Below, one piece after another: positions 1-13,988 of a stretch of DNA of 64,000 bases (its first letter is position 1; each line of letters starts with the position of its first letter). The position numbers and the translations under genes are program-made. The notes under the pieces were generated by a model. It did no database searches. It was not told where the DNA came from and saw nothing but the letters and a program-made list of their open reading frames with translations. Source of the stretch: Streptomyces rubradiris (lineage in GTDB: Bacteria > Actinomycetota > Actinomycetes > Streptomycetales > Streptomycetaceae); assembly GCF_016860525.1 (NCBI RefSeq), contig NZ_BNEA01000015.1, forward strand, positions 2,418,001-2,482,000, written 5' to 3'.

Positions 1-136
1 TGTTCGACGCGGCGATCACCGCGACCGACGCCCGGCAGGTCGACAAGGAGCTGACCGAGGCCCTGCACCCCTACCGCCGCCCGGACGGCACCGTGTGGAT
101 GCCGAACGTCTTCCGCTACCTGGTCGCCCGGGTGCC

Positions 137-140
<4 letters not shown>
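1..140 (+). CDS. C-terminal end of an unidentified protein, possibly a methyltransferase
   Basis: Only the last 46 codons are inside the window, read from base 3's frame (codons begin at base 3 minus 1) to a TAG at 138-140. The fragment ends in a pattern of charged helix, a short Pro/Asp/Gly turn (PDGTVWMP) and a hydrophobic strand with terminal VARVP. That ending resembles actinobacterial class I SAM-dependent methyltransferases, but no catalytic motif is visible, so the function is a guess. The gene converges with ftsH and their stop codons overlap by a few bases. Confidence 0.45.
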
Positions 141-2077
<1,937 letters not shown>

Positions 2078-2180
2078 ACCGGGACGGTACGACACCGTCC
2101 GGGCACCGGCACGCGCAAGGGGCGCCACCGGTACGGGCGAGGGCCCCACGGCATGCGCGAGGGCGCCACGGCATGCGCAA

Positions 2181-2209
2181 GGGGCGCCCTTCCGGCGGAA
2201 GGGCGCCCC
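2181..2209 (-). terminator. Terminator downstream of ffh
   Basis: Near-perfect inverted repeat with 14-base arms (2181-2194 and 2196-2209) about 40 bases past the ffh stop and before ftsH. There is no T-run, which is usual for Streptomyces terminators. Just beside it, CCACGGCATGCGC occurs twice (2146-2158 and 2166-2178) as a 20-base direct repeat. Confidence 0.65.
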
Positions 2210-2248
2210 CGACGACGTACTACGGGCCGGTCCGGGACCGGTGCCCGG

Positions 2249-3802
2249 TCAGCCCATGAACTTCTTGAACTCGTCCGGCAGCTCGAAGTCCTGGCCGCCC
2301 TGCTGGCCCGGCAGGCCGAACGCGCCACCCGCCTGCGCGGCGGCCTCGCGGCGCTGGGCCGCCTCCAGCTCCTGCTGCTTGCGCTTCATCGGGTTGCCGG
2401 AGCGCTGCTTGCCCTTGGCCTTCTTCTGCTGCTTCTTCTGCCGGCCCGGACCGCCGCCCATGCCCGGGATTCCCGGCATGCCCGGCATGCCGCCGCCCTG
2501 GGCCATGCGGGACATCATCTTGCGGGCCTCGAAGAACCGCTCGACCAGGCCCTTGACCGCGCTGACGTCGACGCCGGAGCCCTTGGCGATACGGGCGCGG
2601 CGGGAGCCGTTGATGATGGTCGGGTCCTGGCGCTCGGCCGGGGTCATGGACTTGATGATCGCGGCGGTGCGGTCGACGTCCCGCTCGTCCAGGTTCGCGA
2701 TCTGGTCCTTGATCTGGCCCATGCCCGGGAGCATGCCGAGCAGCTTGCTGATGCTGCCCATCTTCCTGACCTGCTCCATCTGGGACAGGAAGTCGTCCAG
2801 GGTGAAGTCCTGGCCCTTCTTGGACGCCAGCTTGGAGGCCATCTTGGCGGCCTCTTCCTGGCTGAAGGTCTTCTCCGCCTGCTCGATCAGGGTGAGCAGG
2901 TCACCCATGTCGAGGATGCGGGAGGCCATCCGGTCCGGGTGGAAGGCGTCGAAGTCGTCCAGCTTCTCGCCGTTCGACGCGAACATGATCGGCTTGCCGG
3001 TGATCTGCCGGATGGAGAGCGCGGCACCACCGCGGGCGTCACCGTCGAGCTTGGAGAGCACCACGCCGTCGAAGCCGACGCCGTCGCGGAAGGCCTCGGC
3101 GGTGTTGACGGCGTCCTGGCCGATCATGGCGTCCACGACGAAGAGGATCTCGTCGGGGCTGACCGCGTCCCTGATGTCCGCGGCCTGCTGCATCATCTCG
3201 GCGTCGATACCGAGGCGGCCGGCGGTGTCCACGATCACGATGTCGTGGACACGGGACTTCGCGAACTCGATGGAGTCCTTGGCGACCTTCACCGGGTCGC
3301 CGACGCCGTTGCCCGGCTCCGGCGCGTAGACGGCGACACCGGCGCGCTCGGCGACGACGCTGAGCTGGTTCACGGCGTTCGGGCGCTGGAGGTCACAGGC
3401 GACCAGCAGCGGGGAGTGGCCCTGCTCCTTGAGCCACCGGCCGAGCTTGCCCGCGAGGGTGGTCTTACCGGCACCCTGGAGACCGGCCAGCATGATCACG
3501 GTGGGCGGCTGCTTGGCGAAGCGGAGGCGGCGGGTCTCGCCGCCGAGGATCTCCACCAGCTCGTCGTTGACGATCTTGATGAACTGCTGCGCCGGGTTGA
3601 GCGCCTTGGAGATCTCGACCCCGAGCGCCCGCTCCTTGACCTTCTTGACGAACGCGCGGACGACGGGGAGGGCCACGTCGGCTTCGAGGAGCGCGATGCG
3701 GATCTCTCGCGCCGTGGCGTCGATGTCCGCTTCGCTCAGCCGGCCCTTCCCGCGCAGGTTCTTGAAAGTCGCTGACAGGCGATCGGAGAGAGTGTCGAAC
3801 AC
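2249..3802 (-). CDS. ffh: Signal recognition particle protein Ffh (SRP54)
   Basis: GTPase subunit of the signal recognition particle. It binds 4.5S RNA and signal sequences and delivers ribosomes to FtsY at the membrane. The N domain (1-90) is followed by the G domain with G1 GLQGAGKT (107-114), DTAGR (near 192) and SKLDGDARGG (near 250), then a methionine-rich M domain. The tail after the M domain is Met/Pro/Gly-rich (GMPGMPGIPGMGG) and then Lys/Gln-rich. At 517 residues it is typical for Streptomyces. Its receptor FtsY is encoded about 8 kb away on the same strand. The 84-base gap to glnD suggests it may have its own promoter. Confidence 0.97.
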   Translation of the reverse strand: MFDTLSDRLSATFKNLRGKGRLSEADIDATAREIRIALLEADVALPVVRAFVKKVKERALGVEISKALNPAQQFIKIVNDELVEILGGETRRLRFAKQPPTVIMLAGLQGAGKTTLAGKLGRWLKEQGHSPLLVACDLQRPNAVNQLSVVAERAGVAVYAPEPGNGVGDPVKVAKDSIEFAKSRVHDIVIVDTAGRLGIDAEMMQQAADIRDAVSPDEILFVVDAMIGQDAVNTAEAFRDGVGFDGVVLSKLDGDARGGAALSIRQITGKPIMFASNGEKLDDFDAFHPDRMASRILDMGDLLTLIEQAEKTFSQEEAAKMASKLASKKGQDFTLDDFLSQMEQVRKMGSISKLLGMLPGMGQIKDQIANLDERDVDRTAAIIKSMTPAERQDPTIINGSRRARIAKGSGVDVSAVKGLVERFFEARKMMSRMAQGGGMPGMPGIPGMGGGPGRQKKQQKKAKGKQRSGNPMKRKQQELEAAQRREAAAQAGGAFGLPGQQGGQDFELPDEFKKFMG

Positions 3803-3886
3803 GGCGCTCGCGGTCCTCGGGGTCGGTGGCGGTCTGACAGGAATCGCCCTCCAGGGTATCCCGGCGCCGTGGGCACCGGGGCAGGG

Positions 3887-6346
3887 TCATGCGCGCAATG
3901 TCTCCTCCAGCACCCGCGCCAGTGATCCCGCGTCCTGCGTGGGCAGCGGCGCCCCCGTGCCCGTCGTGACGTAGAACGCGTCCACGGCGTTCGCGCCCAG
4001 CGTCGACACGTGCATGCTCCGCACCCGTACGCCCGCCTTCTCCAGGGCCGTGCCGATGCGGTGGAGCAGGCCGGGCGCGTCCTGGGCGCGGACCTCGATC
4101 ACCGTGGCGTGGCGGGAGGCGGCCGGGGCCACGGTGACCCGGGGCGGCGGGGCGGTCCAGCCGCGCCGGCGGGGGTAGGCGGCGTCGCGTTCGGCGAGCC
4201 GGCCGGCGATGTCCAGGGTGCCGTCCAGGGCGCGGACGAGGTCGGTGCGCAGCCGGGCCGCCTGGGGCAGGGAGCCGTACTCGGCGGCGACCCGCCAGTC
4301 GAGCAGGAGGATCGTGCCGTCGTCGTCCACGTCGTCCGGCAGCCGCAGGGCGCGCAGTTCCGCCGTGCGGACGGTGAGGCGGTGCACGGCGAGGACCCCG
4401 GCGACCGCGGGCAGGACGCCGGGCTGGTCGGGGACGGCGATGAGCAGTTCGACGCCGAGAGGTTCCGGTTCGCCGGGCGAGGGCTCGCCGGGCACGGGTT
4501 CGGTCTGGGCGCGCAGGGCGAGGACCGGGCCGCCGGTGCGGAAGGCCTCGATGGCGAGGCGCTCCTGCTCGGCGGTGGGCGCGGCGGGCTCGGGCTCGTC
4601 GGGGGCGGCCCCGGCGAGGACCCCGGAGACCCGTCGGACCAGGTCGGTCACGAGGTTGCCGCGCCAGGAGGACCAGGCGGCCGGGCCGGTGGCGAGGGCG
4701 TCCGCCTCGGTGAGGGCGTGCAGCAGTTCCAGGGTGCTCTGGCTGCCGACCGCGTCGGCGACGGAGCGGACGGTGGCGGGGTCGTCCAGGTCGCGGCGGG
4801 TGGCGGTCTCGATGAGCAGGAGGTGGTGGCGGACCAGTGTGGCCAGCACGGCGGTGTCGGCGCGGTCGAAGCCGATCCGCGTGGCGACGTCCTTGGCGAT
4901 GATCTCGCCGGCCGCCGAGTGGTCGCCGGGCCAGCCCTTGCCGATGTCGTGCAGCAGGGCGGCGACCAGGAGCAGGTCGGGGCGGCCGACCCGGCGGGTG
5001 AGGGCGGAGGCGCGCACGGCGGTCTCGATGAGGTGCCGGTCGACGGTCCAGACGTGGACGGCGTTGCGCTGGGGGCGGCAGCGGACCCGTTCCCAGTCGG
5101 GCAGCAGGCGGGCGATCAGGCCCTCGGCCTCCAGCGCCTCCCAGACCTCGACGGTCGGGCGGCCGGAGCCGAGCAGGGTGACCAGTTGTTCGCGGGCCTC
5201 GGCGGGCCAGGGGGTGGGCAGCGGGCGCGCGGTGGCGGCCATGTGCCGGGCGGCGTGCGGGGAGAGCGGGAGGCCGGCCTGCGCGGCGGCGGCAGCGGCG
5301 CGCAGCGGCAGGACGGGGTCGCGGTCGGGGCGGGCGGCGCGGGCGAGCACCACTTCGCCGTCCTGTTCCACGACGCCCTCGGCCAGCGGCGAGCGTTCGG
5401 CGGCCGGCCGGCCGCCGCCCAGCATGGCGCGCAGGCGGGGCCGTACGGCGCGGGCGCGCAGGACGCGGCCCACCTCGCGCCAGGTGACATCGGAGGCGTA
5501 CGCGATAACGCGGGCGGCTTCGTAGACCTGGCGCAGCAGGGTGTCGGCGTCGAGCAGGCCCAGCCCGGCGGCCACCTGGTCCTGTTCCTGGAGGGCGAGC
5601 CGGTCGGTGGCGCGGCCGGTGGCCAGGTGGAGGGCGTCGCGGACGTCGAGCAGGCGGCGGCGGGCGTCGGCCAGTCCCTCGCGGGGGGCGTCGGCGAGCC
5701 AGGAGGCGGCCACGGCGCGCAGCGCGGTGGCGTCGCGGAGGCCGCCGTGGGCCTCCTTGAGGTCGGGTTCGAGCAGGTAGCGCAGTTCGCCCTGGCGGGC
5801 GGCGCGCTCGGCGCACAGTTCGCGGAGTTCGGGCAGGCGCCGCGGGGCCTGGTTGCGCCAGTCGGTGAGGACGGCGGTGCGCAGGCCGGCGGTCAGGGTG
5901 GTGTCGCCGGCCAGGTGGCGGGCGTCCAGCAGGCCGAGCTGGACCTTCAGGTCCTCGGCCGCGGTGGTGCGGGCCTCGGCGGGGGTGCGCACGGAGTGGT
6001 CGAGGGAGAGGCCGAGGTCCCAGACGGGGTACCAGATCCGGTCGGCGAGGGCGGTGACGGCGCCGGGATCGGACCCGTCGTGCAGCAGGACGAGGTCGAG
6101 GTCGCTGCGCGGGGACAGCTCGCCGCGGCCGTAGCCGCCGACGGCGACGAGGGAGACGCCCCGGGCCGGGCCGGCCGCCGCGCCGAACAGTCCGGCGAGC
6201 CAGTCGTCGGTCAGTCCGGCGAGGGCGGAACGGCGCGGCGGCCCGGACCGCGCGTCCTCGGTGAGGAGACGCAGCCGGGCCGCCGCGTAGCCGCCGGTCC
6301 CCGGGTCTTCCGTGCCTGTGTCCGTGTGCGTGTCCGTGCCCGTCAC
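3887..6346 (-). CDS. glnD: PII uridylyltransferase/adenylyltransferase GlnD
   Basis: Nucleotidyltransferase that modifies and de-modifies the PII protein GlnK in response to nitrogen status; in S. coelicolor it adenylylates rather than uridylylates GlnK. The nucleotidyltransferase motif is GG (70-71) followed by SDLDL with metal-binding Asp82 and Asp84. A central HD domain carries LLHDIGKG (around residue 455), and two ACT domains end the protein (the second begins VIEVRAQDAPGLLHRIG). Length 819 residues, usual for the family. It lies 28 bases after glnK, so amtB-glnK-glnD reads as one operon. Confidence 0.95.
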   Translation of the reverse strand: MTGTDTHTDTGTEDPGTGGYAAARLRLLTEDARSGPPRRSALAGLTDDWLAGLFGAAAGPARGVSLVAVGGYGRGELSPRSDLDLVLLHDGSDPGAVTALADRIWYPVWDLGLSLDHSVRTPAEARTTAAEDLKVQLGLLDARHLAGDTTLTAGLRTAVLTDWRNQAPRRLPELRELCAERAARQGELRYLLEPDLKEAHGGLRDATALRAVAASWLADAPREGLADARRRLLDVRDALHLATGRATDRLALQEQDQVAAGLGLLDADTLLRQVYEAARVIAYASDVTWREVGRVLRARAVRPRLRAMLGGGRPAAERSPLAEGVVEQDGEVVLARAARPDRDPVLPLRAAAAAAQAGLPLSPHAARHMAATARPLPTPWPAEAREQLVTLLGSGRPTVEVWEALEAEGLIARLLPDWERVRCRPQRNAVHVWTVDRHLIETAVRASALTRRVGRPDLLLVAALLHDIGKGWPGDHSAAGEIIAKDVATRIGFDRADTAVLATLVRHHLLLIETATRRDLDDPATVRSVADAVGSQSTLELLHALTEADALATGPAAWSSWRGNLVTDLVRRVSGVLAGAAPDEPEPAAPTAEQERLAIEAFRTGGPVLALRAQTEPVPGEPSPGEPEPLGVELLIAVPDQPGVLPAVAGVLAVHRLTVRTAELRALRLPDDVDDDGTILLLDWRVAAEYGSLPQAARLRTDLVRALDGTLDIAGRLAERDAAYPRRRGWTAPPPRVTVAPAASRHATVIEVRAQDAPGLLHRIGTALEKAGVRVRSMHVSTLGANAVDAFYVTTGTGAPLPTQDAGSLARVLEETLRA

Positions 6347-6374
6347 CCGGCGACTCCTCTTCTGTCGGTCCTGG

Positions 6375-9894
<3,520 letters not shown>

Positions 9895-10325
9895 TTGTCA
9901 CCTGGTGCGCCAAGCCTTATCAGAATGCCGGTAAATAAAGCCTCCCGTCTGGCGATTCTCACCCTTCGAACGAGTTGACGGCTTGCCTCCGGCATACCCA
10001 CGCGCGCATGCGCCCCCCGTGAACTCGCGCACTCAGAGTAATCTCACGCTCACCCTCCAGCCCCGGGCGTACCGGAAACGCCACCATTCGCCACCCCTTC
10101 GAATGCGCACACGATCGGCTCCGCACGTTGTACTTACGGGGGACGGGCGGACGCCGGCGGAGTGATGCACCCAGGGGCGCACGGGGCCTGATGTGCCACC
10201 CGGCGCGCTTCAAGGCGCCGCATTGGCCCCATCACCGCGCGGGCAGGCGGAGCCGTAACGTTACGTTCCGCTTCCGTCTCGTTCCGTGTCGTAACCACCG
10301 GCGCGCAGGACCCGTTGGAGGGGGC
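9895..10325. promoter_or_regulatory. Divergent intergenic region, nsdA / primase-polymerase gene
   Basis: 431 bases between two divergent genes, presumably holding both promoters. It contains a perfect 10-base palindrome GTAACGTTAC at 10255-10264, followed by repeated GTTCCG and CTTCCG words (10264-10288) and another GTCGTAACC. The palindrome lies 60-70 bases ahead of the rightward gene and could be an operator. No RNA gene or convincing ORF was found here. Confidence 0.35.
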
Positions 10326-10982
10326 ATGGGCTTCACGATCGGCGGCATCCGCGAGATCCGCTCCGGCACGCGTCGGCGCGGGCGCCTCGCGGAGTGCACC
10401 ACCGTCGCCGAATTCACCGGGCTGTGGGGCTGGGACGTGGTGCCGGGAGCGCGGGCCGCCGGGGGCGCCTGTTCGTGCGGGCGGCCCGACTGCGCCGCGC
10501 CGGGCGCGCATCCGCTGGACTTCGCGCCCCTGGTCCCGGCCGGGGCCACGCTGGACGAGGTGAGCAAGGCCTGGTCCGAGTTCCCGGGCGCCTCCGTGAT
10601 GCTGCCGGTCGGCCGGGCGTTCGACGTCCTGGAGGTGTCGGAGCCGGCCGGCCGCCTCGCCCTGGTCCGCCTGGAGCGGATGGGCCTCCCTCTGGGCCCG
10701 GTCACCGCCACCCCGGACGGCCGCGCCCACTTCTTCGTCGCCCCCGGCGCCGCCGCCGACCTGCCCCGACTGCTGTACCGCCTGGGCTGGGACGACCCGG
10801 CCGCGCTGGACCTGCGCGGCCTCGGCCCGGGTACGCACATCACCGCGCCCCCCTCAGACCGGGGCGGCCTCGGCCCGGTGCGCTGGCTGCGCCCGCCCGC
10901 GCTGGACTCGGCGTCCCGCCCTCCGGCGGCCCGGCTGCTGCTGGGGGCGCTGGCTTATGTGGCGCACCGGTCGCGGGGGTAG
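10326..10982 (+). CDS. Bifunctional primase/polymerase N-terminal domain protein
   Basis: Single-domain protein of 218 residues of the primase-polymerase N-terminal family common in actinomycetes. Near the N-terminus it has the small cysteine cluster ACSCGRPDCAAPGAHP, followed by alternating strands and helices (GRAFDVLEV, FFVAPGA, GPGTHITAPPSD). No helicase or replication domain is attached, so it is not a plasmid replicase; its cellular role is unknown. ATG start with GGAGGGGG just upstream. It converges on ftsY across a shared terminator. Confidence 0.8.
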   Translation: MGFTIGGIREIRSGTRRRGRLAECTTVAEFTGLWGWDVVPGARAAGGACSCGRPDCAAPGAHPLDFAPLVPAGATLDEVSKAWSEFPGASVMLPVGRAFDVLEVSEPAGRLALVRLERMGLPLGPVTATPDGRAHFFVAPGAAADLPRLLYRLGWDDPAALDLRGLGPGTHITAPPSDRGGLGPVRWLRPPALDSASRPPAARLLLGALAYVAHRSRG

Positions 10983-11001
10983 AACGGCCGGGAAAAGACC
11001 G

Positions 11002-11035
11002 GCGCCCGCCCCCACCGCACTGGGGGGACGGGCGC
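11002..11035. terminator. Bidirectional terminator between primase-like gene and ftsY
   Basis: Inverted repeat with arms GCGCCCG..CCCCCA and TGGGGG..CGGGCGC and one bulged base, lying between two convergent stop codons. It can serve both strands. Confidence 0.6.
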
Positions 11036-11077
11036 TCCGGGCTGCGTCCTAGGAACGTTCCTGTGTCGGGGAACCGC

Positions 11078-12286
11078 TCAGTCGCCGATCAACGCGTCCA
11101 CGAACGCCTCCGGCTCGAACGGCGCGAGATCGTCCGCGCCCTCGCCGAGCCCGACCAGCTTCACCGGCACGCCCAGCTCGCGCTGGACGGCGACCACGAT
11201 GCCGCCCTTGGCGGTGCCGTCCAGCTTGGTCAGCACGATGCCGGTGATGTCCACCACCTCGGCGAACACCCGGGCCTGCACCAGACCGTTCTGGCCGGTG
11301 GTGGCGTCCAGGACGAGCAGCACCTCGTCCAGCGGCGCGTGCTTCTCCACCACGCGCTTGACCTTGCCCAGCTCGTCCATGAGACCGGTCTTGGTGTGCA
11401 GGCGTCCGGCGGTGTCGATCAGCACCACGTCGACGCCCATCTCCTTGCCCTCCTTCACCGCGTCGAAGGCGACGGAGGCGGGGTCGCCGGCCTCGGGGCC
11501 GCGCACGGTGTGGGCGCCGACGCGCTCGCCCCAGGTCTGGAGCTGGTCGGCGGCGGCGGCACGGAAGGTGTCTGCGGCACCGAGCACGACGGTGCGGCCG
11601 TCGGCGACCAGGACCCGGGCGAGCTTGCCGGTGGTGGTGGTCTTTCCGGTGCCGTTGACGCCGACGACCATCACGATGCCGGGCTTGCGGTCCTCGGGCT
11701 CGGTCTTCACCGTGCGGTCGAGGTCGGTGCCGACCAGCTTGAGGAGCTCCTCGCGGAGCAGGCCGCGCAGTTCCTCGGGGGTGCGGGTGCCGAGCACCTT
11801 GACGCGCTCGCGCAGCCGCTCGACCAGTTCCTGGGTGGGCTGCACGCCGACGTCGGCGGTGAGCAGCGTGTCCTCGATCTCCTCCCAGGTGTCCTCGTCC
11901 AGGTGCTCGCGGGAGAGCAGGGTGAGCAGACCCTTGCCCAGGGCGTTCTGCGAGCGGGACAGGCGGGCGCGCAGCCGGACGAGCCGGCCCGCGGTGGGCT
12001 CCGGGACCTCGATCTCGATCTCGGGAGCCTCGGCGACGGGGGGCTCTTCGACGACGACCGGCGCGGGGCCGCCCGGGAGATCCACCTCCTCGATCGTCCG
12101 GCGCGGTTCGTCGCGCGGCGTCTCGGCCTCTTCGCCGACGTGCGGCTCGGCCGGGGGCGCGGTGATGTCGGGTGCCTTCGGGGGCGGCGGGGGCAGCGAC
12201 TTCCGGCGCCGGCTGCCCACGATCAGCCCGCCGAGCGCGCCGAGCACGACCACGGCGATGACTACAGCAAGGATGACGATTTCCAT
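11078..12286 (-). CDS. ftsY: Signal recognition particle receptor FtsY
   Basis: Membrane-associated SRP GTPase that receives ribosome-Ffh complexes. Unlike E. coli FtsY it starts with a clear membrane helix (residues 2-24), followed by a basic patch, a Pro/Glu-rich acidic linker (30-100) and the NG domain. G1 is GVNGTGKT (209-216), with DTAGRLHTKTGLMDEL and TKLDGTAKGG further on. I choose the ATG giving MEIVILAVVI (402 residues) because the upstream in-frame extension lies in the promoter region shared with the permease gene. Confidence 0.95.
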   Translation of the reverse strand: MEIVILAVVIAVVVLGALGGLIVGSRRRKSLPPPPPKAPDITAPPAEPHVGEEAETPRDEPRRTIEEVDLPGGPAPVVVEEPPVAEAPEIEIEVPEPTAGRLVRLRARLSRSQNALGKGLLTLLSREHLDEDTWEEIEDTLLTADVGVQPTQELVERLRERVKVLGTRTPEELRGLLREELLKLVGTDLDRTVKTEPEDRKPGIVMVVGVNGTGKTTTTGKLARVLVADGRTVVLGAADTFRAAAADQLQTWGERVGAHTVRGPEAGDPASVAFDAVKEGKEMGVDVVLIDTAGRLHTKTGLMDELGKVKRVVEKHAPLDEVLLVLDATTGQNGLVQARVFAEVVDITGIVLTKLDGTAKGGIVVAVQRELGVPVKLVGLGEGADDLAPFEPEAFVDALIGD

Positions 12287-12357
12287 AACCCGACCAGTAT
12301 CGGCCATGGGGTCCGCGAGAACCCCGTTTGTGACTTCCTCCGAGAGACAAAGGCCAC

Positions 12358-12415
12358 TTAACACGAGGACTCGGATCAAAGTACGATGGTGACACCTCTA
12401 TCCACGCGCGTAGAG
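12358..12415 (+). promoter_or_regulatory. Candidate promoter and operator for the NCS1 permease
   Basis: A -35 TTAACA (12358-12363) and -10 TACGAT (12382-12387) are separated by 18 bases. Just downstream of the expected start point lies an inverted repeat CTCTA (12396-12400) and TAGAG (12411-12415) around a CG-rich core, a position where a repressor would block transcription. Confidence 0.4.
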
Positions 12416-12438
12416 TCCCCTCGTCACCTTGTCCCCCC

Positions 12439-13908
12439 ATGTCAGGCACCTCTTCCATGAGCAAATCCGCCGAGACCGAAGGCGCTCTCGAAACCCGCGG
12501 TATCGAGCAGGTCCCCGACCACGAGCGCACGGCGCGTCCGCGGCAGCTGTTCCCCACCTGGGTCGGCGCGAACATCAGCGTCCTGCTGCTGACGATGGGC
12601 GCGAGCCTCGTCGTCGCCTACCACCTGAACTTCTGGCAGGCCCTGATCGTCGCCGTGGCCGCGCCGATCGTGTCGTACGGCCTGGTCGGCCTGATCGGCA
12701 TCGCGGGCAAGCGGGGCGGTGCGCCCGGCATGGCGCTGTCGCGCGCGGTCTTCGGGCAGCGCGGCAATCTGCTGCCCGGTTCGCTGATCTGGGTCGCGCG
12801 CTGGGGCTGGGAGACGATCAACGCGGTCACCGGCGCGTACGCGATGCTCACCATCCTGGACATCCTGTTCGGCATCAAGGCGAACAACGTGCTGGACATG
12901 GTGATGCTGCTGGCGTTCGTCGTGGCGACCTTCGCGATCTCCGGGCTCGGCATCAACGCCGTGCAGAAGTGCAACAAGTACGCGACCTATTTCTTCGGCG
13001 TCTTCTCGGTGCTGGTGCTCGGCTACCTGGTGGTGGACACCGACTGGTCGAAGGTGATGGACCACAGCGCCGGTTCCACGGCCTCGGTGATCACCGGCGT
13101 CGGCATGATCGCGGCGGGCGGGGTCAGCTGGATTCCCTCGGCCCCGGACTTCACCCGCTATCTGCCGCGCACGGCGTCCTCGAAGGCGATCGTGGGGACG
13201 GCGGTGGGCGGCGCCGGCGTCGTCGTGCTGCCGATGGTGCTGATGGGCGCGGTGATGGCGGTGTCCACCCCGGACCTGGCCTCGGCCAGCGACCCGGTGT
13301 CCTTCCTGGGCGAGATCCTGCCGACGTGGATCGCGGTGCCGTACCTGTTCATCGCGCTGATCGGCATGCTGCTGATCAACTCGATGTCGATGTACTCGGC
13401 GGGCTTCACCGCGCAGACCCTCGGCATCAAGGTGCCGCGACACTGGGCGGTCTCGGTGAACGCGGTGATCTCGCTGGTGTTCGGCGGGGTGCTGATGCTG
13501 GTGGCGACCAGCTTCATGGGCTCCTTCATCGCCTTCCTGTCGCTGCTGGCGGTCGCCTTCTCCGCGTGGGTCGGCGTGTTCGGCGCGGACATGCTGCGCC
13601 GTACCGAGTACGACGGCCGGGCCATGGCCGACACCACCCGCACCAGCGCCTACTGGTACAAGGGCGGCTTCTCCCCCGCGGCCGTGGCCGCCTGGGCGGT
13701 CGGCCTGGTGTCGGGTCTGATGTTCACCACCTCCGACTGGTTCACCGGCCCGCTGGCGACGAACAACGTGATCGGCGAGTACGGCCTCGGCTGGGTCGCC
13801 ACCATCGTGATCTCCGGCGTGCTGTACGTGGTGCTGCCGAAGCCGGCGCCGGTCACCGGGCCCACGGCCGAGGAGATCGCCGGGCAGCCCGCGCCCACCG
13901 GCGCCTGA
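12439..13908 (+). CDS. NCS1-family purine/cytosine permease
   Basis: Integral membrane transporter of 489 residues with about twelve helices, belonging to the nucleobase:cation symporter-1 family (cytosine/purine/hydantoin). Family-typical segments include FPTWVGANISV in the first helix and GKRGGAPGMALSRAVFG, followed by WVARWGWETIN. The substrate cannot be read from sequence; cytosine is the most common annotation. Two start codons are possible, ATG at 12439 and ATG at 12457; neither has a clear ribosome binding site. Confidence 0.85.
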   Translation: MSGTSSMSKSAETEGALETRGIEQVPDHERTARPRQLFPTWVGANISVLLLTMGASLVVAYHLNFWQALIVAVAAPIVSYGLVGLIGIAGKRGGAPGMALSRAVFGQRGNLLPGSLIWVARWGWETINAVTGAYAMLTILDILFGIKANNVLDMVMLLAFVVATFAISGLGINAVQKCNKYATYFFGVFSVLVLGYLVVDTDWSKVMDHSAGSTASVITGVGMIAAGGVSWIPSAPDFTRYLPRTASSKAIVGTAVGGAGVVVLPMVLMGAVMAVSTPDLASASDPVSFLGEILPTWIAVPYLFIALIGMLLINSMSMYSAGFTAQTLGIKVPRHWAVSVNAVISLVFGGVLMLVATSFMGSFIAFLSLLAVAFSAWVGVFGADMLRRTEYDGRAMADTTRTSAYWYKGGFSPAAVAAWAVGLVSGLMFTTSDWFTGPLATNNVIGEYGLGWVATIVISGVLYVVLPKPAPVTGPTAEEIAGQPAPTGA

Positions 13909-13950
13909 CACCGGCCGGCCCCCTGGCCAACTGACACACCGTCAGCTAAC

Positions 13951-13983
13951 GTCCCCCTCCACCGAGCAGTACCGGAGGGGGAC
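13951..13983 (+). promoter_or_regulatory. Hairpin covering the ribosome binding site of the next gene
   Basis: A perfect 10-base stem, GTCCCCCTCC (13951-13960) with GGAGGGGGAC (13974-13983), surrounds a 13-base loop. The 3' arm contains the Shine-Dalgarno sequence of the gene starting at 13989. It may end permease transcription, limit translation of the next gene, or both. Confidence 0.5.
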
Positions 13984-13988
13984 TTCGC

